Assembly: GCF_014643835.1 (NCBI RefSeq)
Contig: NZ_BMKD01000002.1
Location: 558,001-622,000, forward strand
Direction of reading: 5' to 3'
DNA: 64,000 nt
Source: Mucilaginibacter rubeus
Lineage (GTDB): Bacteria > Bacteroidota > Bacteroidia > Sphingobacteriales > Sphingobacteriaceae
Shown here: piece by piece, positions 8,462 through 18,144 of the stretch
Numbering within the stretch: position 1 is the first letter of the stretch
Layout: every line of letters begins with the position of its first letter
Program-made: the position numbers and the translations under genes
The notes under the pieces: model-generated
Told to the model about the DNA's origin: nothing
Database searches by the model: none
The model's input: only the letters and a program-made list of their open reading frames with translations

Positions 8462-8659
8462 ATGGAAAGTACTTTAAATTACCTCGCGGGCTTTGTTTCC
8501 CTAACTTTTATGGGATTATCGGCTATGTATAAATTTAAGCTCGACAAATTGCAGGGAACAGGCAAAATACCCAACATTATCAGTGCCAGGCAACGGCAAA
8601 TTATGTTTTTCGTGTTAGCCGTATTATCTGCTTTAATAATATTCATCTCCAGATTTTAA
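8462..8659 (+). CDS. Small two-helix membrane protein upstream of the kinase
   Basis: A 65-residue protein with two hydrophobic helices (YLAGFVSLTFMGLSAMY and QIMFFVLAVLSALIIFI) joined by a basic loop (KFKLDKLQGTGK, SARQRQ). No family is recognised. It begins about 95 bases after the -7 element of promoter module A and ends 90 bases before the sensor kinase, with no terminator between them. It is therefore probably co-transcribed with the kinase and might be a membrane accessory to it. Confidence 0.6.
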   Translation: MESTLNYLAGFVSLTFMGLSAMYKFKLDKLQGTGKIPNIISARQRQIMFFVLAVLSALIIFISRF

Positions 8660-8749
8660 AAACACATTAACCGGTAACAACCCCAAGCCCAACGGCTTTT
8701 GCTGATAAATATCAAATTGCTATCTTTAACCGGGACCAAAAACCCGGAC

Positions 8750-10522
8750 ATGAAATACCCTTTGTTTTTTCTGCTTATTTTGGCTGTAATTCCGTGTTGC
8801 GGTCAAAATATTGACAGTTTAGAAAAGGTTGTTTTCAGCAAATCACCCATACAAAAACGCTTAACCGCCGCTACTCAGATTGCCAACTATCCGGCTGAAA
8901 AAAATCCGACTAAAATCATTATAGTTGCAAAAGAAGGATTGAACCTTGCACATAAGCTAAACAATAAAAAAGCAATTACTTTACTATCGCAAACTTTAGG
9001 AGAAGCTTATTTCCAAACTAACCAATATGATTCCGCATCATATTATTACAACCTTGCCGCGGTTGCACTCAACAAAATAAATCAACAGTACATTTTAACC
9101 GATGGTTACTACAGGTTAGCGAAAGCGTATGTAAAATTAAAAAATCATAAAAAAGCGCTTGAATTTTGCATGCTGGCAATTTCGTATGCCCAAAAAACCG
9201 GCGACCGTACAGAATTGATAGAAGCTTTAAACCTGGCCGCAACGTTATATGAGGCAAAAAACAATTACCGGGAGGCCTTAAATTACTCCAGGCAGGCTTT
9301 CGACATAAACGACTCTTTAAACCTTGCCCGGCAAACAAATGAAAACACCTCTGAAGCCTACAGCCATAAATTTATGGGGGATGTTATGGGAAGTATTAAA
9401 CCAAACGATTCAGAGCAGGAAATTTTAAAAATCATCGATGTCAAAAAATCATTAAATGATACCCTTGCGCTTTCAATTAACTATTTTAACCTTGGCGTAT
9501 TGTATAAAAACAAACGGTTATATCTACAATCTCTCGATGCATTAAAAAACAGCCTTCAGTTTGCCACACAAATAAATTATGCAGATATGCAAAGAAGCGC
9601 CACAAATGAAATAGCTGATTTGTATGAGCAATTGGGCGACTATAAGCAATCGCTGATTTACTTAAAAAGGCATGCAGCAATTAAAACCTCAGGCAACAGC
9701 ACCATTGATGAACTACAGGCAAAATACGAAATAAAACAACGTGAAGATCAGGTACTGCAACAACAATTTGAAATAACAAAGCGTAATTACTGGATGGCGG
9801 GTATCTGTGTTTTTATACTTTTAATGTTCTTTACAGGCTTTTTTTACTATAAACAAAACAAGCTAAAACAGCGCAATATGGCTATGCAGGCTATAATTGC
9901 AGCTGAAGAAAGTGAAAGGCAAAGAATTGCCAGGGATTTACATGATAGTGTGAGCCAAATAATATCGGCGGCAAAAATAAACCTGTCAGTTATAGGCAGT
10001 GAATTAGCTTTCATAAACGAAGAGCAAAGAACCCGTTTTGAAAAAGCAATTAACCTTGTTGATTATGGATTTAAAGAGGTAAGAACGATATCACACAATA
10101 TGATGCCCTGGACACTTCATAAAACAGGGTTAGCACAAGTAATTAAACAATTTATTGAGAATATCAAGAACAATAATATTGCAATAAACTTTTTTTGCCA
10201 GGGATTTGATTCGCCGTTTGACGATACCATCGAGATCATTTTATACCGGGTATTACAGGAAAGTGTAAACAATGTAATGAAGCACGCTCATGCCGACAGG
10301 GTTGACATTTCACTTATAAGAAGTGATGAAAACATCAGCCTCACTATTGAAGATAATGGCATAGGTTTTGACGCAACCAATCCTGATATTTTTAAAGGCA
10401 TGGGCTTAAACAATCTAATGTCGCGGATAAATTTTTTAAAAGGCATGGTTGAATTTGATTCGCATCCTAACAGGGGCACACTTGTTTCTATTTATATCCC
10501 ACTCACCAATAAACCTTTATAA
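8750..10522 (+). CDS. TPR-containing sensor histidine kinase (HisKA_3 type)
   Basis: About 590 residues. It has a signal sequence (MKYPLFFLLILAVIPCCGQ), a periplasmic region of tetratricopeptide-like helix pairs (about 60-330), one transmembrane helix (about 346-367), a HisKA_3 dimerisation helix with phospho-acceptor His398 (RDLHDSVSQ), and an HATPase_c domain (QESVNNVMKHAHA, DNGIGF, GMGLNNL). The ATG at 8750 was chosen because it begins the signal sequence; an in-frame start at 8699 adds a polar leader. It is tail-to-tail with its likely partner, the LuxR response regulator, overlapping it by six bases. Confidence 0.9.
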   Translation: MKYPLFFLLILAVIPCCGQNIDSLEKVVFSKSPIQKRLTAATQIANYPAEKNPTKIIIVAKEGLNLAHKLNNKKAITLLSQTLGEAYFQTNQYDSASYYYNLAAVALNKINQQYILTDGYYRLAKAYVKLKNHKKALEFCMLAISYAQKTGDRTELIEALNLAATLYEAKNNYREALNYSRQAFDINDSLNLARQTNENTSEAYSHKFMGDVMGSIKPNDSEQEILKIIDVKKSLNDTLALSINYFNLGVLYKNKRLYLQSLDALKNSLQFATQINYADMQRSATNEIADLYEQLGDYKQSLIYLKRHAAIKTSGNSTIDELQAKYEIKQREDQVLQQQFEITKRNYWMAGICVFILLMFFTGFFYYKQNKLKQRNMAMQAIIAAEESERQRIARDLHDSVSQIISAAKINLSVIGSELAFINEEQRTRFEKAINLVDYGFKEVRTISHNMMPWTLHKTGLAQVIKQFIENIKNNNIAINFFCQGFDSPFDDTIEIILYRVLQESVNNVMKHAHADRVDISLIRSDENISLTIEDNGIGFDATNPDIFKGMGLNNLMSRINFLKGMVEFDSHPNRGTLVSIYIPLTNKPL

Positions 10523-11158
10523 GTTATATTGCATGATAAACCGGTTAAGCTCAACCGGATTTTTCAGATTAAGCTTTTGCATAATATTTTTACGGTGTGT
10601 TTCAACAGTATAAATACTTAAGTGAAGATGATCGGCCATTTGCTGGTTGGTAAAATTCTGTTTTATAAATTGTAAAAGTTCAGTTTCCCGCTTAGTAAGC
10701 TGGAACTGCTTTAAAAAAGGATCTGGTTCATTAGGCATGGAATTAACAACCGGCTGCTTGCAGGGAAAACACAGTTGCCCTTGCGCTACGGAGCGCATTA
10801 CCTGTAATAGTTCCGCCTTTTCGGCATTTTTGAACAAGTAGCCGTTAGCTCCTTCAGCTTTTGCTTTTTCAATCAGGTGCTCCTCATTGTATGTAGAAAG
10901 CATGATTACCTTAATTTTAGGATAGTAGTCCTTTATGCGCTTAAGTACGTCAAACCCGTTCATACCCGGCATATTGATATCAAGCAATACCAGATTGGGC
11001 GTTTTGGTGTGTAACGAATGCAATAACTCCTTACCGTTTGCTGCAATACTTATTACCTCTATATCCGGCTCTCCCTGCAACAACATGTGTAAACCGTTTA
11101 TAAATAAAGTATGATCATCTGCTATTATTACTGATAATTTTTCCACGGTGCTTTCCAT
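10517..11158 (-). CDS. NarL/FixJ-family response regulator
   Basis: A 213-residue protein: receiver domain at about 8-125 with phospho-acceptor Asp60 (LVLLDINMPGMNG), an acidic pocket in IIADDH and Lys near 107, then a LuxR-type helix-turn-helix at about 150-210 (LTKRETELLQFI, HLSIYTVETHRKNIMQKL). It is the expected partner of the HisKA_3 kinase encoded convergently. Two copies of a conserved promoter module, one upstream of the kinase operon and one 43-95 bases upstream of this start codon on the other strand, are its most likely targets. Confidence 0.92.
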   Translation of the reverse strand: MESTVEKLSVIIADDHTLFINGLHMLLQGEPDIEVISIAANGKELLHSLHTKTPNLVLLDINMPGMNGFDVLKRIKDYYPKIKVIMLSTYNEEHLIEKAKAEGANGYLFKNAEKAELLQVMRSVAQGQLCFPCKQPVVNSMPNEPDPFLKQFQLTKRETELLQFIKQNFTNQQMADHLHLSIYTVETHRKNIMQKLNLKNPVELNRFIMQYNL

Positions 11159-11200
11159 ATAATAAATTCACTGTAAATCTATATTTTATCTTTATTTCAT

Positions 11201-11253
11201 AAAATACCAACTGATTTGTATTGTGCATCCCAGCCTCTGTTCATAAAATTGTT
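11201..11253 (+). promoter_or_regulatory. Promoter module B, shared with 8318-8370
   Basis: 24 of the first 25 bases equal those of module A, including the dyad TACCAA-CTGA-TTTGTA. After the same 17-base gap comes the identical ATAAAATTGT. It drives the plus-strand small gene (start 11304 or 11367) and lies in the divergent gap upstream of the response regulator, so it may also affect the regulator. Confidence 0.65.
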
Positions 11254-11366
11254 CTACCGAAACAAACTTAAATAAATGAAAAGCCATCGCACATCTTATT
11301 TATATGAATTACGCTTACCCGGTTACTGTATCCAATATATACCGAAATCTATTAACAGAAAAAGTG

Positions 11367-11786
11367 ATGGAATACTTTATTAGCACATTTATAATAATGC
11401 TGATTTGTATAATCGCATTATTGCAGGATAAATCTTATGACAACGGGATAGTTTTACCAAGGCCTCAGAGCAAACTTCCAGACCGAAGAGAGTACCGGCT
11501 ACTTAAATATAACAAAGCCCCTCACTTTGTTTCGGGGATATCCCCTCAATTACCTGTTAGTGAATATGAACCTCAAACAGATGCATTAGCGACATCATCA
11601 ACAGCCAGGCTCGTCTATCCTTCAAATTTTAACGGGACAACAGTATTACAACCAAAGCCTAACCCAACTATGCAATCAAATACTGAAAAAGATACAAATG
11701 TCGCAAACGCTTTTTGCTCACAATGCAATTTAAGCTTCTTCGCTCCTGCCTGCAACTATTACAAACAATCCTTTAAGGTTGCATAA
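11367..11786 (+). CDS. Small single-helix membrane protein with C-terminal cysteines
   Basis: About 139 residues: an N-terminal transmembrane helix (STFIIMLICIIALLQ), a polar, probably disordered middle rich in Pro, Ser and Thr, and a C-terminus with three clustered cysteines (AFCSQCNLSFFAPACNYY). No family is recognised. The ATG at 11367 has an A-rich upstream region and starts directly with the membrane helix; an in-frame ATG at 11304 would add 21 residues. It is transcribed from promoter module B next to the response regulator and is probably one of its targets. Confidence 0.5.
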   Translation: MEYFISTFIIMLICIIALLQDKSYDNGIVLPRPQSKLPDRREYRLLKYNKAPHFVSGISPQLPVSEYEPQTDALATSSTARLVYPSNFNGTTVLQPKPNPTMQSNTEKDTNVANAFCSQCNLSFFAPACNYYKQSFKVA

Positions 11787-12325
11787 CCGGCAGATGACAA
11801 CTTCATGGCAACGGATATTTGCTACCTGACAATTAATGAAGTAATTAAGCTGCATTGAAGTGCTAAGTGCCGCCCCCATTTTTAGTAAACCACAAAAATT
11901 CGATTAATTGGGGTACAATCAAAATACCTTGCTATCACAGTTTGACAATTAAATTCTTTTTAAACATTTTATTTAAAAACAGAATCCGACAAAAAATAAT
12001 AATATATACAGAATACAAAATCACTAAAAACCTAACAGTCAATTAATTAAATATTCACAAAGGCAATTCGGGTATTACAAGCAAAAGCTTTCACCAATTA
12101 TTTTTTTAATATTCAGCCATTTGTCACTTTCTTTTTACAAAAAATATTATTATTTTTAAAAAGTAAACTAAAACGTTTTTCTCAAATGTATATTTAGTTT
12201 TTAAATTAAAAAAAAGAACACGCTTTTTCAATTATTACTTACATATCTCATTAATATTGACTTTATAAAGTAATATTTCACGTCATTTTCCATAAACATC
12301 GTGGCAACCGCCTCAAAAATTAAAA

Positions 12326-12357
12326 TTCATATAGATTTTATATGAATTTCATATGAA
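12326..12357. promoter_or_regulatory. Cluster of TTCATAT/ATATGAA palindromes upstream of SusC
   Basis: The heptamer TTCATAT occurs at 12326 and 12348, and its complement ATATGAA at 12340 and 12351. They form a 21-bp dyad (12326-12346) and an overlapping self-complementary TTCATATGAA (12348-12357). The cluster is about 130 bases upstream of the proposed -7 element and is a candidate activator or repressor site. Confidence 0.45.
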
Positions 12358-12485
12358 GAATTCAAAAAAAACCACATTTCACTTATTTTGCATTAACGTT
12401 TTATCAATTTTTTTATAAATATTTTAATATATGCAAAAAACTTTAAAATTTTTTTAACTTTTTTTTCATTTTATTACAAAAATTG

Positions 12486-12493
12486 TAGTTTTG
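12486..12493 (+). promoter_or_regulatory. -7 element for the first SusCD unit
   Basis: TAGTTTTG matches TAnnTTTG exactly and is 28 bases before the SusC ATG. No clear TTG -33 is present in the T-rich stretch upstream, as expected for an activated promoter. Confidence 0.5.
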
Positions 12494-12521
12494 AATATTA
12501 ACTAAAACTGATTTTTTAACA

Positions 12522-15500
12522 ATGAAAAAACTCCTACTCGCAAGCTGGTGTTTGTTCATGCTATTTATTAGTGTGGTACATGCACAAAACAAAACGGTTA
12601 CCGGCCGGGTAACTTCAAAAGACGATGGACTACCGCTGCCAGGCGTGTCCGTAAGAGTTGTAGGTACCACGCTCGGTACACAAACAAATGCAGATGGTAA
12701 ATTTTCTTTATCTGTTCCTGCCTCTGCAAAATCTTTAGGCTTTAGCTTTATTGGTTTTACATCTCAAACTGTTGAAATAGGTTCGGCTCCCTTAGATGTA
12801 AAATTATCAAGCAGCGCTAACAAATTATCAGAGGTTGTTATCTCTGGTGCTTACGGAACAAAGCAATCATCACGTTCTGCATCATATGCGGCGCAAGTTG
12901 TAAAGTCCGAAGAATTGAACACTATTAGGCAGCCCAACATTAACAATGCCTTAGCTGGTAAAGTAGCCGGTATACAAGTTCGCAGTCAATCAGCTGCCGC
13001 CCTGGGCCGTAGTACCAATATTAGACTACGCGGTGCTGTTGGTTTTGGGAGCGGTAACAATCCGCTTTATGTAGTTGACGGCACTATTTTACCTAACTCA
13101 GATGATCTTAACCCTGATGATATGGAATCGGTGAGCGTACTGGAAGGTCCTGCCGCTTCAGCACAATTTGGTTCACAGGGAGCATTTGGCGCTATCGTTA
13201 TGACCACCAAGAAAGGAAAAAAAGGTCGTGGCATTGGACTGGAAGTTAACATAGGAGCCAACTTTGACAAGGCCTACATCATGCCTAACTACCAAAACAC
13301 TTATGGAGGTGGTGCATCTGCCGATTTTATCCAGTATCACTGGAAAGATGGCGATCCGGAGGGCTGGAAAGCGTTAGATGGTAAATACTATCCGGACTAT
13401 ACAGATGATAGCAGTTGGGGCCCCAAAATGGTTGGTCAGGAATATATTCCATGGTATGCATGGGCAGCCGGCACCAAATACTCGTTCAAAACCGCGAAAT
13501 GGCTACCACAACCAGATAATGCGAAAGACTTCTTTCAAACCGGTGTAAGCTTGAACAATAGTATTGCATTTAGCAAAGCTGGGGATGACTACAACATCAG
13601 GATGTCATACAATAACCAAAATGTACGCGGTATAGTGCCTGAGACCAAGCTAACTAAAAACATATTTAACTTAAATGTTAACTATGACCTTAACAAACAT
13701 TTTAGTGTAGGCGCAAATATTAATTTTGTAGGCACACAGCTAAATGGCCAGATCAGTGACGCTTATGCAAGCGCGACCAGCGGATCATTTAACTCCTGGT
13801 TCCACCGTGATTTGGATATGGGCATCATGAAAGAATTACAGGACCTGAAATCACCTGATGGAACCTATGTAAGCTGGAATCACCAAAACCCTAATTCTTA
13901 CGATGCTTCAAACCCATCGCAGTTTTATGCCGGCAACTATTGGTATAACCCATATTTATGGCAAAAACAATGGCAAAACCTCAATCAGCGTGACCGTTTC
14001 TACGGACTTATCTATTTCCAGTATAACATCATAAAAGACCTGAGTTTTAAAGTTACCTACCGCCGTAACCAAACCAATACCTGGAACGAAGGAAGGATCT
14101 CTTCAGAAATTCAGGCCAGTGGTACCCAAACCGGTCAAAAAGCCGCTTATGGCACTTCCAACACATATTCAAACCGCGAAAACTACGAAACCTTACTAAG
14201 CTATAATAAGCAGATAAAAGATTTTCACATTAACGCAAATGCAGGTTCGGATATCTATAATTGGAGTTATAAAGATGTTTCGGCCAGTACCCAAAATGGG
14301 CTAAGTGTGCCGGATCTTTATACTTTATCAAACTCGGTAGATCCTATCGCATACGGTAACGGCCGTACGCAGGAACAATACCGCGCTTTATTTGGCAAAG
14401 TTTCGCTGGGTTACAAAGCAATAGTATATGTTGACGGAACATTACGTAACGACTGGTATTCTACCTTACCTTCAGCCAACGGCGCCAACTCTGTATTATC
14501 AAAATCATTCGGTAGTTCATTTGTGTTCAGCGAATTGCTTCCCGAATTTAAAGACTGGTTAAGCTTTGGTAAGGTAAGGGCATCATGGGGCCAGATCCCG
14601 CGTGCCTTAAGTAATGGTACTGAAACATTTGGCGCTTACGTAAATAACACTGTTTATAACGTAGCAGGCAGTAAATTCAATGGCTACCTTTTAGAAGCCG
14701 GGCCAAATAACTTTGTTGATCCAAACTTACATGGAAGCACAACAGAAACAACTGAAGTTGGCTTTAACCTTGGCTTTTTTAACGACAGGCTGAACTTAGG
14801 GGCTACCTATTATGCGGCAAAAGACAAGGATTTTCCTACTTCTCTAAGTGTAAATGCTGCCAGCGGCGTATCATTCATTCAAACCAACGTAGGTTCGATC
14901 AAGAGAAAAGGCCTTGAATTAATGGCAGGCGGTACCCCTATAAAACTACCAAATTTCAGTTGGACTATTAATGCAAATTTCGCTCAGCTGATAGATAATA
15001 CGGTAGTAGAGATCAGTGATAAATATGGCGTTAACAGGGTAAATGTTGCAGGTGTTTGGGGTTCAGACATGCCTTTGCTCATCAATCAAAAGGGTAAATG
15101 GTGGGGACAAATCTATGGTAATGGTATCAAACGTAATTCTAAGGGAGTTCCAATCCTTACTTCGTCAGGCATGTATATAAACGATCCTAACGTGTATTTC
15201 GGAAGCGCGCTACCAAAATATACAGGCGGTTTGCAAAACTCATTTAGCCTATTTAAAGATTTTGTCCTTAATGTTAATATCGACTATCAGTTTGGCGGTA
15301 AATTCGTATCCCTTTCAAACAGGTGGGGCCAGTACAGCGGTTTAACTGCCAATACCGCAGCGCTTAATGATAAGGGCTTATCGGTACGTGACCCTGTTGC
15401 TGACGGTGGCGGTGTTAAAGTTAGCGGTGTTGATGCTAACAACAATCCGGTTACATACTATGTTGACGCGAAAGCATATTACCAGGGCTTAACCAACAAC

Positions 15501-15761
15501 AAAACTTACGACCCGTATATCTATGACCTTACTTTTATTAAACTTCGTGAGATAGCGTTTGGTTACAACCTTCCTATCAAAAAATGGGGTTTAGGTAAAG
15601 CGTTGCAGTCTGCAAGATTTGAACTAACCGGCCGCAACTTATGGCTGATGTACGCAAAATCTAAAGATTTCGATCCTTCAGAGATTACCGCAACAGAAGG
15701 TGAAACAGCGCAATACCCCGGCACGAGGGGCATTGGTTTTAACCTGAGAGTAACATTCTAA
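12522..15761 (+). CDS. SusC/RagA-type TonB-dependent outer-membrane transporter
   Basis: A 1079-residue outer-membrane barrel that imports oligosaccharides or similar ligands using TonB energy, capped by its SusD partner. It has a signal peptide (cleavage after VVHAQ), a carboxypeptidase-regulatory-like beta domain (about 25-100; VTGRVTSKDDGLPLPGVSV), the linker SEVVISGAYG, a plug with NPLYVVDGTILP and SVLEGPAASAQFGSQGAFG, then the barrel ending in a beta-signal (FNLRVTF). It is the first gene of a three-gene unit with SusD and a DUF1735 lipoprotein. No glycoside hydrolase is adjacent, so the ligand is unknown. Confidence 0.95.
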   Translation: MKKLLLASWCLFMLFISVVHAQNKTVTGRVTSKDDGLPLPGVSVRVVGTTLGTQTNADGKFSLSVPASAKSLGFSFIGFTSQTVEIGSAPLDVKLSSSANKLSEVVISGAYGTKQSSRSASYAAQVVKSEELNTIRQPNINNALAGKVAGIQVRSQSAAALGRSTNIRLRGAVGFGSGNNPLYVVDGTILPNSDDLNPDDMESVSVLEGPAASAQFGSQGAFGAIVMTTKKGKKGRGIGLEVNIGANFDKAYIMPNYQNTYGGGASADFIQYHWKDGDPEGWKALDGKYYPDYTDDSSWGPKMVGQEYIPWYAWAAGTKYSFKTAKWLPQPDNAKDFFQTGVSLNNSIAFSKAGDDYNIRMSYNNQNVRGIVPETKLTKNIFNLNVNYDLNKHFSVGANINFVGTQLNGQISDAYASATSGSFNSWFHRDLDMGIMKELQDLKSPDGTYVSWNHQNPNSYDASNPSQFYAGNYWYNPYLWQKQWQNLNQRDRFYGLIYFQYNIIKDLSFKVTYRRNQTNTWNEGRISSEIQASGTQTGQKAAYGTSNTYSNRENYETLLSYNKQIKDFHINANAGSDIYNWSYKDVSASTQNGLSVPDLYTLSNSVDPIAYGNGRTQEQYRALFGKVSLGYKAIVYVDGTLRNDWYSTLPSANGANSVLSKSFGSSFVFSELLPEFKDWLSFGKVRASWGQIPRALSNGTETFGAYVNNTVYNVAGSKFNGYLLEAGPNNFVDPNLHGSTTETTEVGFNLGFFNDRLNLGATYYAAKDKDFPTSLSVNAASGVSFIQTNVGSIKRKGLELMAGGTPIKLPNFSWTINANFAQLIDNTVVEISDKYGVNRVNVAGVWGSDMPLLINQKGKWWGQIYGNGIKRNSKGVPILTSSGMYINDPNVYFGSALPKYTGGLQNSFSLFKDFVLNVNIDYQFGGKFVSLSNRWGQYSGLTANTAALNDKGLSVRDPVADGGGVKVSGVDANNNPVTYYVDAKAYYQGLTNNKTYDPYIYDLTFIKLREIAFGYNLPIKKWGLGKALQSARFELTGRNLWLMYAKSKDFDPSEITATEGETAQYPGTRGIGFNLRVTF

Positions 15762-15788
15762 GATTAACGGATATCAGAGAGAAAAAAA

Positions 15789-17222
15789 ATGAAAAAGATA
15801 TATTTATATACCATATCAAGCGCACTTATTTTCTTAGGTGCCGGCTGTAATAAAATTAAAGACTTCGGTGATGTTAATAACAACCCCGGAGCAACAGTAA
15901 CACCAATTCCATCGGCTCTATTATCGGCTGTGGAAGCAGGACTTGGGGGGTACGCCTCCACCGGAACAGAAGCCATCAGCGGCGGTCAATATGCACAGTA
16001 TTTTACCGAAACGCAATATTCTGGTACCTCTCTTTATAATTTACCACAAAACTCATTTACCGGCAACTATGGAGGTAACTTAAATAACCTGCAGATCATT
16101 GTTAGGTTAAACCCTAATAAAAACATGGTAAACGTAGCTAAGATCCTTCAGCAATACATCTTTTGGGTTGTTACTGATTCATGGGGAGATGTACCTTACA
16201 GTGAAGCATTACAGGGTTCAGCGAACATATTGCCCAAATATGATACCCAAGAGGATATTTACAAAGGCATGCTCACCACTTTAACAACTGCTATAAACTC
16301 GTTTGATTCATCACCTATATCAGGCGACTTGATCTATGGTGGCGATGTAGCCTCATGGAAAAGAATGGCAAATTCACTCAAATTACTCATTGCCGTTCAG
16401 ATGTCGAAAGTTTCAAGTGTAGCAAGTTTAGCTTCAGCGGCCGCGAAAGAGGCCGTTGCATCGGGAGTTATAATCGGTAAAGATCAAAACTTCGTAATTA
16501 AATATCCGGGAAGTTCATACAAAAGTCCTTGGTGGAACCTCTATAACGGCAGAAAAGATTTTGCTGAATCAAAAACACTAACTGATTACACAGCAAGTAC
16601 AAACGATGCCCGTCAGGCCGCGTTTGGAGGCGAAAGCGAACAACCAGGTAATCTTAATACATCAAGTGTTGGAGTACCTTATGGTTTAGCACGCTTAGCG
16701 GTAACCGCATTTACCGATGCTAACCCAAAATGGGCGCGTGTATTGCGTGGTGACTTCAGGCTTGAAACCGGAACCGTTGTATTGATCAGCGCAGCTGAAA
16801 CGTGGTTAGCAAGAGCTGAAGCAGCTAATTTAGGCTGGGTCAGTGAAAGCGTTAGCGACGATTTCCACAAGGGTTTAACCGAATCGTTTGCGCAGTGGGG
16901 CGTTGGTAGTGTTCCTGAATCTTTCGAAAGTCAGTTTAAGATAACAGCTGGTCCGAGCATCGACAATATCAAAAACCTGTCAATTCAACGTTGGGTGGCA
17001 AGTTATCCTGATGGCCATATGGCTTGGAATATATGGCGAAAATCAGACTATCCGAAACTTACTCCTGCCCCTGATGCAACAAACGCTTCCAAGCAAATTG
17101 TTCGCCGATTCGTGTATTCTACAACTGAATACAGTACAAACAGTGCAAGTGTAAACGCCGCGGTAGCAAGATTATCAGGAGGTGACACTCAGGATTCACG
17201 TGTTTGGTGGGACGTTAAATAA
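15789..17222 (+). CDS. SusD/RagB-like lipoprotein (SusD-like_2 type)
   Basis: A 477-residue surface lipoprotein (lipobox GAGC, Cys20) that forms the lid of the SusC barrel. The N-terminal segment FGDVNNNPGATVTPIPSALL and the aromatic-rich QYAQYFTETQYSG match the SusD-like_2 branch. The C-terminal helical part contains the usual ETWLARAEAANLGW and a terminal DSRVWWDVK. It starts 27 bases after SusC and is followed 22 bases later by the DUF1735 gene. Confidence 0.92.
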   Translation: MKKIYLYTISSALIFLGAGCNKIKDFGDVNNNPGATVTPIPSALLSAVEAGLGGYASTGTEAISGGQYAQYFTETQYSGTSLYNLPQNSFTGNYGGNLNNLQIIVRLNPNKNMVNVAKILQQYIFWVVTDSWGDVPYSEALQGSANILPKYDTQEDIYKGMLTTLTTAINSFDSSPISGDLIYGGDVASWKRMANSLKLLIAVQMSKVSSVASLASAAAKEAVASGVIIGKDQNFVIKYPGSSYKSPWWNLYNGRKDFAESKTLTDYTASTNDARQAAFGGESEQPGNLNTSSVGVPYGLARLAVTAFTDANPKWARVLRGDFRLETGTVVLISAAETWLARAEAANLGWVSESVSDDFHKGLTESFAQWGVGSVPESFESQFKITAGPSIDNIKNLSIQRWVASYPDGHMAWNIWRKSDYPKLTPAPDATNASKQIVRRFVYSTTEYSTNSASVNAAVARLSGGDTQDSRVWWDVK

Positions 17223-17244
17223 TTAATTAAAATTAACACACAAG

Positions 17245-18135
17245 ATGAAAAAGAACATTTCAAAATATTTACTTCTTGCCTGTATCGCATCTGCAATCGC
17301 TTTTTCAGGCTGCCGGAAAGAAACTGTTGCCGACAAGGTTACAGGGCAGGCTATGGACAATGGCAAGTCGTTCATCGGATTCCCTGACGGACTTGAACAA
17401 TCCCACTTCTTTGATCCGTTTACCAACATTAAGACCGTTGATGTATTTTCGATCAAACGCGATGCAAAAAGCACGGCGGATTTGCAAAAAGATCAAACTG
17501 TGGTTTTGAAATCAATCCCCGATGCAATCACTAAATACAACGATGATAATGGCACCGAGTATGAGTTACTGCCAACAAGTCTGTATACAATAAGCAGCAC
17601 CAAAGTTACTGCCGGAACTTCAGGAAACCTTAATGCTAAATTTGCTCCCGGGGATTTCCAGAACTATTTCACTATCAAATTGGATGGAAGTAAGTTTGAT
17701 CTGACCAAAAAATATGCGCTTGCTTATATAATCAGTGACGCTGCCGGTTTAACCGTACATGCTGAAAGCAAAGACACTTTATATGCTTTCTTTGCTATTA
17801 AGAACAAGTATGACGGGGAATATCACTCAACCGGAATCTTCCACCATCCTGTAAACGGCGACCGCGCAATAGACAGGGATAAAACCCTTACTACAGCTGG
17901 TGCTACAGCCGTAAGCACAGAAATTGGTGATATCGGCGGATCAATGACCCTGACCGTAAATGAAGCTACAAATGAGGTAACTGTTTCTGGTAATGTTAGT
18001 GCAACCCAACCGTTATTACCTGTTGCCGGAAAGAAAAGTACTTACGACCCTGCCACTAAAAGCTTTATATTGAATTACAGATATCCAGCCGGTACGGGCG
18101 ACCGTGTTGTTGAAGAAACTATCAAACACAAATAA
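17245..18135 (+). CDS. DUF1735-domain surface lipoprotein
   Basis: A 296-residue lipoprotein (Cys23, AFSGCRKE) of the kind commonly encoded directly after SusD. The N-terminal beta-sandwich (about 60-160) is the DUF1735 region; the C-terminal part (about 175-296; YDGEYHSTGIF, then LNYRYPAGTGDRVVEETI) looks like the DUF4361-type second domain. Such proteins are thought to bind glycan at the cell surface. It is the last gene of the unit, followed by a clear terminator. Confidence 0.8.
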   Translation: MKKNISKYLLLACIASAIAFSGCRKETVADKVTGQAMDNGKSFIGFPDGLEQSHFFDPFTNIKTVDVFSIKRDAKSTADLQKDQTVVLKSIPDAITKYNDDNGTEYELLPTSLYTISSTKVTAGTSGNLNAKFAPGDFQNYFTIKLDGSKFDLTKKYALAYIISDAAGLTVHAESKDTLYAFFAIKNKYDGEYHSTGIFHHPVNGDRAIDRDKTLTTAGATAVSTEIGDIGGSMTLTVNEATNEVTVSGNVSATQPLLPVAGKKSTYDPATKSFILNYRYPAGTGDRVVEETIKHK

Positions 18136-18144
18136 TAAAAAATC

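Larger units (their letters stand above)
11787..12521. other. Long AT-rich gap before the first SusC gene
   Basis: No open frame of note lies in this 735-base gap. The last 550 bases are strongly AT-rich with many A and T runs. Features seen are a cluster of TTCATAT/ATATGAA repeats at 12326-12357 and a TAGTTTTG -7 element at 12486. The length suggests upstream regulator binding and a leader for the SusCD unit. Confidence 0.6.
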
